Of a stretch of 64,000 bases of DNA, positions 56,472-64,000 are shown in pieces. Positions within the stretch are counted from its first letter, which is position 1; each line of letters begins with the position of its first letter. Source of the stretch: Caulobacter zeae (lineage in GTDB: Bacteria > Pseudomonadota > Alphaproteobacteria > Caulobacterales > Caulobacteraceae); the NCBI RefSeq assembly GCF_002858925.1, contig NZ_PJRS01000028.1, forward strand, positions 62,001 to 126,000, written 5' to 3'. Under the pieces are notes generated by a model. It was given only the letters and a program-made list of their open reading frames with translations, searched no databases and had not been told where the DNA came from. Both the position numbers and the translations under genes were made by a program.

Positions 56472-56905
56472 TGAGCACGCCCGTCCAACGCCTGCGCGGG
56501 GCCTTCCTCGCGCCGGCGGTGCGCTGGATCGCGCTGCTGGGCCTGTGCGCCGCCTACATCCAGGGCGGCCTGACCAAGGCCTTCGACTTCCCGGGCGCGC
56601 TGGCCGAGATGGCCCATTTCGGTCTGTCGCCCGCCGCGCCCTTCGCCGTGCTGGTCATCGTGCTGGAAATCCTCGCCTCGCTGATGATCCTTTCCGGCCG
56701 GCTGCGCTGGCTGGGGGCCCTGGCCCTGGCGGCCTTCACCCTGGGCGCGACCTTCATGGCCAACCGCTTCTGGGAGATGGGTCCGCCCGAACGCTTCGGC
56801 GCGACCAACAGCTTCTTCGAGCACCTGGGCCTGATCGGCGGCTTCCTGCTGGTGGCGTGGCACGACCTGCAACCGAAAGACCAGGCCCTGGAGAAGGGGG
56901 CATGA
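56471..56905 (+). CDS. DoxX-family inner-membrane protein
   Basis: 144 residues; the ATG overlaps the previous TGA, so translation is coupled. Four hydrophobic helices at about 14-33, 57-78, 84-100 and 115-132, with the DoxX-type first helix WIALLGLCAAYIQGGLTKAFDFP and the third GALALAAFTLGATFMANRFW. DoxX proteins are small quinone- or thiosulfate-linked or purely structural membrane proteins; most are uncharacterised. The next gene overlaps by 4 bases. Position inside the run supports a role with the amidohydrolase and the porin. Confidence 0.85.
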   Translation: MSTPVQRLRGAFLAPAVRWIALLGLCAAYIQGGLTKAFDFPGALAEMAHFGLSPAAPFAVLVIVLEILASLMILSGRLRWLGALALAAFTLGATFMANRFWEMGPPERFGATNSFFEHLGLIGGFLLVAWHDLQPKDQALEKGA

Positions 56906-58185
56906 GGACGCTGGCGGCCGCGGCGCTCGTTCTCGTCGCGATTCCGGCTTTCGCGGCCGAGCGTCCGGCGATCAAGGTCAACCGCTGGCAGGAGGATCGG
57001 TCGGATACGTCCCTGACCCTCGGCCTCACCCTGCGCGAGCGGATCGAGACGGGCGACGCGGCCAGCTTCGGCGGCGAGCCTTCCGACGCCAGCCTGTCGC
57101 AGCGCTTTCAGGTCCATGCTGACGCTCGCAGGGGCGGCTGGCAGGGTTTCGTGCAGGTCGAGGACGTGCGCGCCTTCGGCCGCCGAGACATCGGTCCGGC
57201 CGACCAGAACCGCCTGGACCTGCGCCTGGCCTTCGTCGGCTATGAGAGCGAGGTCTGGGGCGGCAAGGCCAATGTGCGCGTCGGTCGCCAGGACTTCCCG
57301 ATCGACCAGCAGCGGTTCCTGTCGGCGCGCGACGGCCCCGGCGTGCGCCAGTCGTTCGACGCGGTCTGGGCCGACTGGTCGCGTGGCGACTGGAAGTTGG
57401 CGGGTTTCGTCAGCCAGCCGGTGCAGTATCACGACCGCGAAGCGTTCGATGACACCTCCAGCGGCAATGTGCGCCTCGACCTGATCCGGGTCGAGCGCAA
57501 GGCGCCCGGCGGCGCGGTGTCGGCCTATGCCGCCCGGTTCGCCCGCTCGACCGCCCGCTATGTCGACGCGGTCGGCGAGGAGGATCGCCAGGCCTACGAC
57601 CTGCGCTATCTGGGCGCGGCCGGGGCGCTGGACTGGGACCTGGAGGCCATGGTCCAGCGCGGCGACGTGGGCGCCAGCGACGCCCGCGCCTGGGCGGCCG
57701 GCGGTCGGATCGGCTGGACGCTCAAGGCGCTGGCCTGGAAGCCGCGCCTGGGTTTCCAGGTCGATACGGCCAGCGGCGATGCGCGTCCGGGCGACGGGCG
57801 AGTGGGGACCTTCGACCCGCTCTATCCCAACGCCGCCTATTTCACCCGCGCGGCCTACACCGGCTACGCCAACCTCGTGCACGTCAAGCCGTCGGTGACC
57901 GTGACGCCCGCCAAGGGCCTGGCGGTCACCGCCGCCCTGGCCGGCCAATGGCGCCGCGAGACGACCGACGCGATCTACGCCCAGCCCTTCATCCCCCTGT
58001 CCGGCACGGCCGGGCGCGGCGGACGCTGGACCGGGGCCTACGCCCACCTGCGGGCCGACTACGCTTTCAACCCGAGCCTGACCGGGACCATCGAGGCCGT
58101 CCACTACGAAGCCGGAAGCGCCCTGCGCGCCTCGGGCCGGGACGACAGCGACTATCTCGGCGTCGAGCTCAAGTACGGATGGTGA
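56902..58185 (+). CDS. Alginate-export-family outer-membrane porin
   Basis: 427 residues. Signal peptide MRTLAAAALVLVAIPAFA. The mature protein is a predicted beta-barrel of the Alginate_exp type (TLGLTLRERIETGD, RLDLRLAFVGYESEVWGGKANVRVGRQDFPIDQQRFLSARDG). It ends in YLGVELKYGW, a terminal aromatic as for outer-membrane proteins. Members transport alginate, or act as general porins for substrates handled by the same operon. Here the neighbours suggest entry of the amide-type compound. Translation is coupled to the DoxX gene by a 4-base overlap (ATGA). Confidence 0.9.
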   Translation: MRTLAAAALVLVAIPAFAAERPAIKVNRWQEDRSDTSLTLGLTLRERIETGDAASFGGEPSDASLSQRFQVHADARRGGWQGFVQVEDVRAFGRRDIGPADQNRLDLRLAFVGYESEVWGGKANVRVGRQDFPIDQQRFLSARDGPGVRQSFDAVWADWSRGDWKLAGFVSQPVQYHDREAFDDTSSGNVRLDLIRVERKAPGGAVSAYAARFARSTARYVDAVGEEDRQAYDLRYLGAAGALDWDLEAMVQRGDVGASDARAWAAGGRIGWTLKALAWKPRLGFQVDTASGDARPGDGRVGTFDPLYPNAAYFTRAAYTGYANLVHVKPSVTVTPAKGLAVTAALAGQWRRETTDAIYAQPFIPLSGTAGRGGRWTGAYAHLRADYAFNPSLTGTIEAVHYEAGSALRASGRDDSDYLGVELKYGW

Positions 58186-58187
58186 CC

Positions 58188-58865
58188 ATGAGATTCCCGA
58201 GCCTTTCCCAGCTGATGAGCTTCAACGGCGGCTATCTCGACACGGTCGGCTTCCTGGCTTTGCAGGGCGTGTTCGTCGCCCACGTGACCGGCAACTTCGT
58301 CACCTTCGGCGCGGCCATGATCCATGGCGCGGACGGGGCGATCGCCAAGCTGTTGGTGCTGCCGGTGTTCTGCGCGGCGGTGGTGATCAGCCGGCTGGTC
58401 ACCTTCAAGCTGGCGGCGGCCAACATGCCGACCTTGCGGATCATGCTGGCGGTCAAGACCGTGCTGCTGATCGCCGGCTCGGTCGCCGCCGTCGTGCTGG
58501 CGCCGTTCGCCAAGGGCGACAGCTGGCAGCTGATCCTGGTGGCGGTGCTGTTCGTCTGCGCCATGGCCATCCAGAACGCCGCTCACCGGGTGCACATCCC
58601 GACCGCGCCGCCCACCACGCTGATGACCGGTTCGACCACCCAGATCATGCTCGACGTCGCCGAACTGATCCGGGGCGGCGGTCCCGACCGCGCGGGCTCG
58701 GTGGCGCGGATCCGGAAGCTGTCGGCGGCCGTGGGCCTGTTCGCGGCCGGCTGCGGCCTGGGCGCGCTGGCTTTTGCTTTCGGCGGGACGTGGGCGTTCT
58801 CGGTCTCGGCCGTGCTGGCCTTCCTGTCGCTGTTCTCGGCCGAGGCCCGCAGCCAGCGCGGATAG
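58188..58865 (+). CDS. DUF1275 (YoaK-like) membrane protein
   Basis: 225 residues starting two bases after the porin stop. Six hydrophobic helices can be placed; the family signature is the first loop SFNGGYLDTVGFLALQGVFVAHVTGNFVTFG and the later QNAAHRVHIPTAPPTTLMTGSTTQIMLD. DUF1275 proteins are inner-membrane and uncharacterised, often thought to be transporters. It ends the cluster. It could supply inner-membrane passage of a substrate or product. Function otherwise unknown. Confidence 0.88.
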   Translation: MRFPSLSQLMSFNGGYLDTVGFLALQGVFVAHVTGNFVTFGAAMIHGADGAIAKLLVLPVFCAAVVISRLVTFKLAAANMPTLRIMLAVKTVLLIAGSVAAVVLAPFAKGDSWQLILVAVLFVCAMAIQNAAHRVHIPTAPPTTLMTGSTTQIMLDVAELIRGGGPDRAGSVARIRKLSAAVGLFAAGCGLGALAFAFGGTWAFSVSAVLAFLSLFSAEARSQRG

Positions 58866-59009
58866 CGCTCCCATTCGGGCCGGCGGCTTCACCCTCCTGG
58901 GTAGGCGAGGTTCACCCGGGCGGGAATGGCGGCGGGGCGCCCTTTGGTTGAGTTTCGCTACACGCCGGCCCCGCGCCGGCGCGCCGAAGACCAGCCGAAG
59001 AGAGCGACG

Positions 59010-59621
59010 ATGCAAGTCCTGACCGTGTCGAGCCGCGTTCCCCAACCGGCTCTAGACCCCGCCCCGGAGCCCGCCAGGGACCAGATCCGCCTGCTGCTGA
59101 TGCAGGCGCGTCACGCCTTGGCGACCGATCCGGCCGACGCCGAGCGCTGCATCGCCGTGGCCGTGCGCCTGCTGCCGCAGATCGACGCGGCGCCGGCGTC
59201 CGAGCCCAAGGCCTTCGCCGCGCCGGTGATGCAGCGCGGGGGGCTGGCGCCCTGGCAGGTGCTGCGGATCAAGGCCCTGGTCGAGGCGCGCCTGGCCGGC
59301 CGGATCTCCAGCGCCGAGATGGCGGCCGCCGCCCGGCTCAGCCCCAGCCATTTCTCGCGCGCCTTCCGCATCAGCTTCGGCGACGCGCCCAAGGCCTATG
59401 TGAACCGCCGCCGCATCGCCCGCTCCAAGACCATGATGCTGGAGAGCGGCGATTCCCTGGCGGCCATCGCCCTGGCCTGCGGCCTGTCGGACCAGGCGCA
59501 CTTCTGCCGGATGTTCCGCCGCTTCGAGGGCATGTCGCCCAGCGTCTGGCGTCGCCTGAGCGGCGGGGCGTCCGAGGCCATGGAGACCGAGGCCGACTGG
59601 CCGACGGCCGCCGTCGGCTGA
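59010..59621 (+). CDS. AraC-family transcriptional regulator
   Basis: 203 residues from the ATG at 59010, chosen for the GAAGAGAG motif upstream. The two AraC helix-turn-helix units are SSAEMAAAARLSPSHFSRAFRISF and LAAIALACGLSDQAHFCRMFRRFEGMSPSVWR. The N-terminal ~85 residues are helical with no cupin domain. This architecture is shared with the regulator at 15.2-15.8 kb, so the two are probably paralogues. It follows the DUF1275 gene after 144 bases and is 17 bases from the hydrolase-like gene, so it may control either unit. Confidence 0.9.
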   Translation: MQVLTVSSRVPQPALDPAPEPARDQIRLLLMQARHALATDPADAERCIAVAVRLLPQIDAAPASEPKAFAAPVMQRGGLAPWQVLRIKALVEARLAGRISSAEMAAAARLSPSHFSRAFRISFGDAPKAYVNRRRIARSKTMMLESGDSLAAIALACGLSDQAHFCRMFRRFEGMSPSVWRRLSGGASEAMETEADWPTAAVG

Positions 59622-59638
59622 ACGGAGAGACAAGACCA

Positions 59639-60436
59639 GTGACCGCCGCCGTCATGCTTATCCACGGCGCCTGGCTGACGCCGCGCGCCTGGGACCGTTT
59701 CAAGACCCGCTACGAGGCGCGGGGGCTGACGGTGGTCGCGCCGGCGTGGCCGATGCTGGACGCTCCGGTCGAGGACCTGCGCCGCCTGTCGCCCCGGCCC
59801 CTGGGACGGCTGACGCTCGACGCGGTGGTCGCGGCCCATGCCGCCCACGCGGTGGCCATGGTCGAGCCGCCGATCCTGATCGGCCACGGGCTGGGCGGAT
59901 TGATCGTGCAGCGCCTGCTCGACGGAGGCTGCGGCGCCTGCGGAGTGGCCATCGCCTCGACGCCGCCGCTGGGCCTGCTGGCCCGTCCGCGCGCGGCCTG
60001 GGCGCTACGGCGTCTGCTGGCGCGCTGGAGCGGTGCGACGCCCCTTTCGCCGGAGGGCTTTACCGAGCTCTTCGCCCCGACCCTGCCCGAGGACGAGCGC
60101 CGCCAGGCCTATGCCGAGCACGTGGTTCCCGCTCCCGCCCGGGTGGTGCGCCAGGCCCTGCTGGGACCCGGGAGCGGGGCGGCCAGGGCGGCCCGCCGCC
60201 GTCCGCCGCTGCTGCTGATCGCCGGCGACCAGGACCGCATGGCTCCGCCGGCCATGGTCGCCGCCGCGGCTCGCCACCAGCGCCGGGCGGCCTCGCGCAC
60301 CGACCTGCAATGCTTCTCGGGGCGCTCCCACTGGCTGTGCAATGAGCCCGGCTGGGAGGACGTCGCCGACTTCGCCCTCGACTGGGCCCTGGCCAACGGA
60401 CGGGCGGCCCTTTCGGGTCAAGCCCCGAAAGGGTAA
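59639..60436 (+). CDS. Alpha/beta-hydrolase-fold protein lacking the catalytic serine
   Basis: 265 residues from a GTG. The fold is clear: oxyanion HGAW near residue 9, nucleophile elbow LIGHGLGGLIVQ, D in LIAGDQDRMAP and H in SGRSHWLCNE. The elbow residue that should be Ser is G84 (GHGLGG). The other two triad residues remain, so either the protein is a non-catalytic pseudo-hydrolase or it uses another nucleophile. It starts 17 bases after an AraC gene, so the two are cotranscribed. Position and co-expression suggest a binding or sensory role, but none is shown. Confidence 0.85.
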   Translation: MTAAVMLIHGAWLTPRAWDRFKTRYEARGLTVVAPAWPMLDAPVEDLRRLSPRPLGRLTLDAVVAAHAAHAVAMVEPPILIGHGLGGLIVQRLLDGGCGACGVAIASTPPLGLLARPRAAWALRRLLARWSGATPLSPEGFTELFAPTLPEDERRQAYAEHVVPAPARVVRQALLGPGSGAARAARRRPPLLLIAGDQDRMAPPAMVAAAARHQRRAASRTDLQCFSGRSHWLCNEPGWEDVADFALDWALANGRAALSGQAPKG

Positions 60437-60527
60437 TCGTGCGCCGCTTTCGTGTATGGTCTCGGCTTGCGGAACAAGCCAACTGTACGAGTCCCATGCG
60501 TAAGGACCGGTCCCCGGACGTCGCCGA

Positions 60528-61178
60528 ATGAACCAACACCCCGCCAGCATCGAGGCCGGCGACGACCGTATCCGCGTGCTGATCGCCGACGACCACCCCA
60601 TGCTGCGCGAAGGGGTGATCGCGGTGCTGGAAACCCAGCCCGACATGGTTGTGGTGGGCGAGGCGGCCACCGGCGACGAGGCGATCGCCGGCTGGGAACG
60701 GCTGCGTCCCGACATCACCTTGATGGACCTGCAGATGCCCGGCAACGGCGTGGTGGCCATCGAGACCATCCGCCGCTCGCACCCCGAGGCGCGGATCATC
60801 GTGCTGACCACCTTCACCGGCGACGCCCAGGCCCTGCATGCGCTGCGGGCGGGCGCGGCGGGCTATCTCTTGAAGAGCAGCCTGCGCCGCGACCTGCTGG
60901 ACGCCATCCGCGGCGTGCACGCCGGTCGCCGCCACCTGCAGGCCGAGGTGGCCGAGCGTATCGCCATCCACGCCATCGACGAGTCGCTGAACGCCCGCGA
61001 GATCACCGTCCTGCAACTGATCGCCAACGGCAATTCCAACAAGCACATCGCCCGCGAGCTGAACCTGTCGGAAGACACCATCAAGTCGAACATAAAGAGC
61101 ATCTTCGCCAAGCTCTATGTGAATGACCGAACCCACGCGGTGACCGTCGCCGCCAAGCGCGGCATCATCGACCTTTGA
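60528..61178 (+). CDS. NarL/LuxR-type response regulator
   Basis: 216 residues. Receiver ~15-135: IADDHPMLREGV pocket, phospho-site D67 (ITLMDLQMPGNG), Thr in IIVLTTFTGD, and Lys in GYLLKSSLRRD. The C-terminal HTH starts at LNAREITVLQLIANGNSNKHIARELNLSEDTIKSNIKSIFAKL. The stop overlaps the TTG start of the adjacent propeller kinase (TTGA), so the two are cotranslated and form a cognate pair of the NarL/ComA kinase class (HisKA_3). Confidence 0.93.
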   Translation: MNQHPASIEAGDDRIRVLIADDHPMLREGVIAVLETQPDMVVVGEAATGDEAIAGWERLRPDITLMDLQMPGNGVVAIETIRRSHPEARIIVLTTFTGDAQALHALRAGAAGYLLKSSLRRDLLDAIRGVHAGRRHLQAEVAERIAIHAIDESLNAREITVLQLIANGNSNKHIARELNLSEDTIKSNIKSIFAKLYVNDRTHAVTVAAKRGIIDL

Positions 61179-64000
61179 GCCGGGCGGGGGGGCTTTGGAG
61201 CGGACTGGCGGGCGCGGCGCTCGCCCTGGCGCTGGCCGGCACGGCGGCGGCCGCGCCGACGCTCGAGCCCCTGGCCGAATACAAGCGCGTCAGCTGGTCG
61301 ATCGAGGGCGGCGCTCCCAGCCGGGTCAACACCATCGGCCAGTCGAAGGACGGCTATCTGTGGATCGGCAGCGTCGATGGCCTGTTCCGCTTCGACGGCG
61401 TGGGCTTCGAGCCGATCCAGCGCGACGGGCCCAAGCCCGGGCGGCTGAACGTCTCGCAGGTGCTGGGCGCACGTTCGGGCGCGCTGTGGGTGGGCCTTGG
61501 CCGCAGCGGCGGCGTGGCGGTCTATCGCGACGGCCGGTTGATCGACGCGCGCATGCCCGATCCCTCGCGCGAGGTCACGAGCCTGGCCGAGGACCGCGAG
61601 GGCGGAATCTGGGTCGCCCGGGGCGGCCGCAAGCGCGCCACCCTGGCCCGTTGGCATAACGGCCGCTGGCAGGAATTCGGCCCCGAGGCCGGCCTTCCCG
61701 AGCAGGAAATCTGGCAGGTCTTCTTCGATCGCGACGGCGTGCAGTGGCTGGTGCTGACCAGCACCGTGCTGCGCCGCGCGCCGGGCGAGACGCGCTTTTC
61801 GCCGACCGGGGCCAAGGTCGCCCGCCGGGCCAGCCTGGCGCAGGACGGCCTGGGGCGGCTCTGGCTGTCGGACTCCGTCAGCACGCGCCTGATGCGCGGC
61901 GAGGCGCCGGCGGCCTCGTCCCTGACCCGGGCCTATCCGCGCCGCGACGAGGTGGGCGCCTCGCGGATCCTGTTCGACCGCAAGGGCGACCTGTGGGGCG
62001 CCACCTGGACCGATGGCGTCGTGCATATCCCGGCGCCGGGCGTCGCGGCCCGCAGCGTCGACGCCGGCGCCCTGCGCATCCAGTCCTACAAGGCCGTGCA
62101 TGGCCTGACCTCCGACCAGACCCACGCCGTGTTCGAGGACCGCGAGGGCAACATCTGGTTCGGAACCGAGCTGGGCCTGGACATGATGCGGCCGGCGGCG
62201 GTGACCGTCGAACAGGCCATCCCGGCCAATTCCGCGCGTGGCTATCGGATGACGTCCACGGCCGACGGCAAGGTCTGGATCGCCGACGCCCACACCCTCT
62301 ACGCCATCGCGCCGGGCCAGGCGCCGAAGTCCGTGCTGAAGACCGACTGGTCGGCGGGCTCGCTGTGCGCGGGGGCCGGCGACGCGGTCTGGGTGACGCT
62401 GCGCGACACCGTGCTGCGGGTGCGGGACGGCAAGGTCGAGACCTTCGCTAAGCCCGCCGAGGCCAGCGCCTATGGCTGCGTGGAGGACGAGGACGGCCGC
62501 CTGTGGATGGCCGCCCTCGACAAGGGTCTCTATTGGCGCGAGGGCGGCGCATGGAGCCATTGGCCGGGCGGTGTCGGCATCGCCTCCAACGCCGCGCTCC
62601 AGGCCGACGGCCGGGCGGCGATCCTGTTCCGCAACGCCCCGACCCTTCAGGGGCCAGCGCCGTTCGAGGCGATCCACAAGGCGCGCTTTCCGATCGGCGA
62701 GATCGAGGGCCTGCTGCCGGGCCGCGAGGCGCTGTATCTCAGCGGCGGCCAGGGCTTCGCCAGGCTGCGCGGCGGGGCGACCGCCAGCCTCGACGCCGAA
62801 CGCTATCCTTGGCTGGCCTCGGTCAACGGCCTGGTCCAGACCCCGGCTGGCGACACCTGGACGATCGGCGACGCGGGCGTGGTGCGCATGCGCTCGGCCG
62901 ACCTCGACCGGGCCCTGGACCGGCCCGGCGCGCCGCTGCCCAGGCGGGTGTTCGACTTCCGCGACGGCCTCAACAGCTTCGTCCAGAAGTCGCCGGGCCA
63001 GCAGATCACCGCCGGCGGCGACGGCCGGATCTGGATCCTGACCCGTCGCAACGTCGTGGTCGTCGATCCGGCGCGGCTGAGCGTCAACACCCTGCCGCCG
63101 CCGGTGGCGATCCGCGCGGTCATGGTCGGCGACCAGCATTTCCGCGATCCCAGCGCCCTGCGGCTGCCGGCCGGCACGCGCGGCCTGCGCATCCACTACA
63201 CGGCGCTGAGCTTCCCCGCGCCCAATCGCGTGCGCTTCCAGTACCGGCTGGAGGGCGTCGACGCGGATTGGATCGAGGCGGGCGACCGACGCGAGGTGAT
63301 CTACGACAACCTGCACCCGGGAACCTTCCATTTCCGGGTGAAGGCGGCCAACAGCGACGGCGTGTGGAACGAGCAGGGCGCGACCCTGACCGTCGAGATC
63401 CCGCCGACCCTGGTGGAGACCTGGTGGTTCCGCGCCGCCTGCGTGCTGGCCGTGGCGCTGGCGCTGTGGGGCGTCTACGCCCTGCGCCTGCGGCGGGTCG
63501 CGGCCCAGATTAAGGACCGGTTGGAGCAGCGCGCCGCCGAGCGCGAGCGCATCGCCCGCGAACTGCACGACACCCTGCTTCAGAGCGTGCAGGGGCTGAT
63601 CATGCGGTTCCAGTCGGTGGCCTACCAGATCCCCGACGACCTGCCGGCCAAGGACGTCATCAACCAGGCTCTCGACCGCGCCGACCAGATGCTGGTCGAG
63701 GGGCGCGACCGTGTGCGCGACCTGCGCGGGGCCGAGGTGCGGCGGCTGGACCTGGTGCTGCGCGAGCTGATGGCCGAGCAGCCGTTCGAGGCCGGGGTGA
63801 AGGTCGAGCTGGTGGCCGAGGGGACGCCGCGTCCCGTGCAGCCGCTGGTGCAGGAAGAGATCGTCCGCATCGCCGGCGAGGCGCTGTTCAACGCGGCTCG
63901 CCACGCCAAGGCGAGCCAGGTGCTGGTCAAGGTCTCGTACGGGGTGCGGCAGTTGCAGGTGACCATTCGCGACGACGGGGTGGGCATCGGCGCCAACCGC
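61175..64000 (+). CDS. Propeller-type sensor histidine kinase (partial)
   Basis: 942 residues are visible; the 3' end is cut by the window. I place the start at a TTG at 61175 overlapping the TGA of the regulator; no ATG or GTG gives a better N-terminus. A signal peptide follows (LWSGLAGAALALALAGTAAA). Residues ~40-640 are a periplasmic seven-bladed-type region of Reg_prop repeats (DGYLWIGSVDGLFRFDG; EGNIWFGTELGLDMM), then a Y_Y_Y domain (~655-735: FQYRLEGVDADWIEAG). A membrane helix lies at ~750-772, then HisKA_3 with H798 (IARELHDTLLQSVQG). The ATPase N-box is at EALFNAARHAKAS and the visible part ends at DDGVGIGANR, before the last G-box. It should sense an extracytoplasmic ligand, often a sugar in relatives. 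Confidence 0.9.
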   Translation, partial: MSRAGGLWSGLAGAALALALAGTAAAAPTLEPLAEYKRVSWSIEGGAPSRVNTIGQSKDGYLWIGSVDGLFRFDGVGFEPIQRDGPKPGRLNVSQVLGARSGALWVGLGRSGGVAVYRDGRLIDARMPDPSREVTSLAEDREGGIWVARGGRKRATLARWHNGRWQEFGPEAGLPEQEIWQVFFDRDGVQWLVLTSTVLRRAPGETRFSPTGAKVARRASLAQDGLGRLWLSDSVSTRLMRGEAPAASSLTRAYPRRDEVGASRILFDRKGDLWGATWTDGVVHIPAPGVAARSVDAGALRIQSYKAVHGLTSDQTHAVFEDREGNIWFGTELGLDMMRPAAVTVEQAIPANSARGYRMTSTADGKVWIADAHTLYAIAPGQAPKSVLKTDWSAGSLCAGAGDAVWVTLRDTVLRVRDGKVETFAKPAEASAYGCVEDEDGRLWMAALDKGLYWREGGAWSHWPGGVGIASNAALQADGRAAILFRNAPTLQGPAPFEAIHKARFPIGEIEGLLPGREALYLSGGQGFARLRGGATASLDAERYPWLASVNGLVQTPAGDTWTIGDAGVVRMRSADLDRALDRPGAPLPRRVFDFRDGLNSFVQKSPGQQITAGGDGRIWILTRRNVVVVDPARLSVNTLPPPVAIRAVMVGDQHFRDPSALRLPAGTRGLRIHYTALSFPAPNRVRFQYRLEGVDADWIEAGDRREVIYDNLHPGTFHFRVKAANSDGVWNEQGATLTVEIPPTLVETWWFRAACVLAVALALWGVYALRLRRVAAQIKDRLEQRAAERERIARELHDTLLQSVQGLIMRFQSVAYQIPDDLPAKDVINQALDRADQMLVEGRDRVRDLRGAEVRRLDLVLRELMAEQPFEAGVKVELVAEGTPRPVQPLVQEEIVRIAGEALFNAARHAKASQVLVKVSYGVRQLQVTIRDDGVGIGANR

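Overview
The window is GC-rich and gene-dense, with almost every third codon position G or C. RecA, AlaS, OxyR and the SOS box (GAAC-N7-GAAC, the alphaproteobacterial form) all look alphaproteobacterial. RecA and AlaS read like Caulobacter orthologues, and recA followed by a small gene and alaS fits that genus. Five TonB-dependent receptors, a giant autotransporter and many two-component proteins suit a free-living oligotroph. I infer Caulobacter or a close Caulobacteraceae relative, from recognition rather than a database search.

Layout. 1-7.3 kb: the tail of a TonB receptor, an inverted-repeat element, a small membrane protein and a ~2000-residue autotransporter. 7.4-18.4 kb: an oxidative-stress and signalling block with katG, oxyR, a divergent Fur-family gene, two FixJ-type response regulators, a cupin, a FixL-type kinase, an AraC regulator, dps and a cyclic-nucleotide-binding/thioredoxin-reductase-like fusion. 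18.4-34.1 kb: three TonB receptors, an exported amine oxidase/cytochrome c/RidA module, an exported amidohydrolase and an exported propeller-like protein. 34.2-40.9 kb: an ECF sigma/FecR/TonB receptor/PhoD phosphatase set. 40.9-50.2 kb: a hybrid kinase, an EAL protein, recA with its LexA box, and alaS. 50.3-58.9 kb: an orphan gene, a serine hydrolase, an alpha/beta hydrolase, then an isochorismatase-XapX-YtcJ-DoxX-porin-DUF1275 cluster. 58.9-64 kb: an AraC regulator, a hydrolase lacking its catalytic serine, and a NarL-type regulator overlapping a propeller sensor kinase that runs off the window.

How they may work together. KatG, OxyR and Dps are peroxide and iron defence, and OxyR-like boxes lie upstream of both katG and oxyR. 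The amine oxidase, cytochrome c and RidA could form one periplasmic route that oxidises an amine, passes electrons on and hydrolyses the reactive imine. The sigma/FecR/receptor/PhoD set looks like a surface-signalling system for uptake of a phosphorylated compound. The 53.5-58.9 kb cluster has no function I can name and is the best candidate for an undescribed pathway.

No rRNA, tRNA, CRISPR array, insertion sequence or prophage was recognised.
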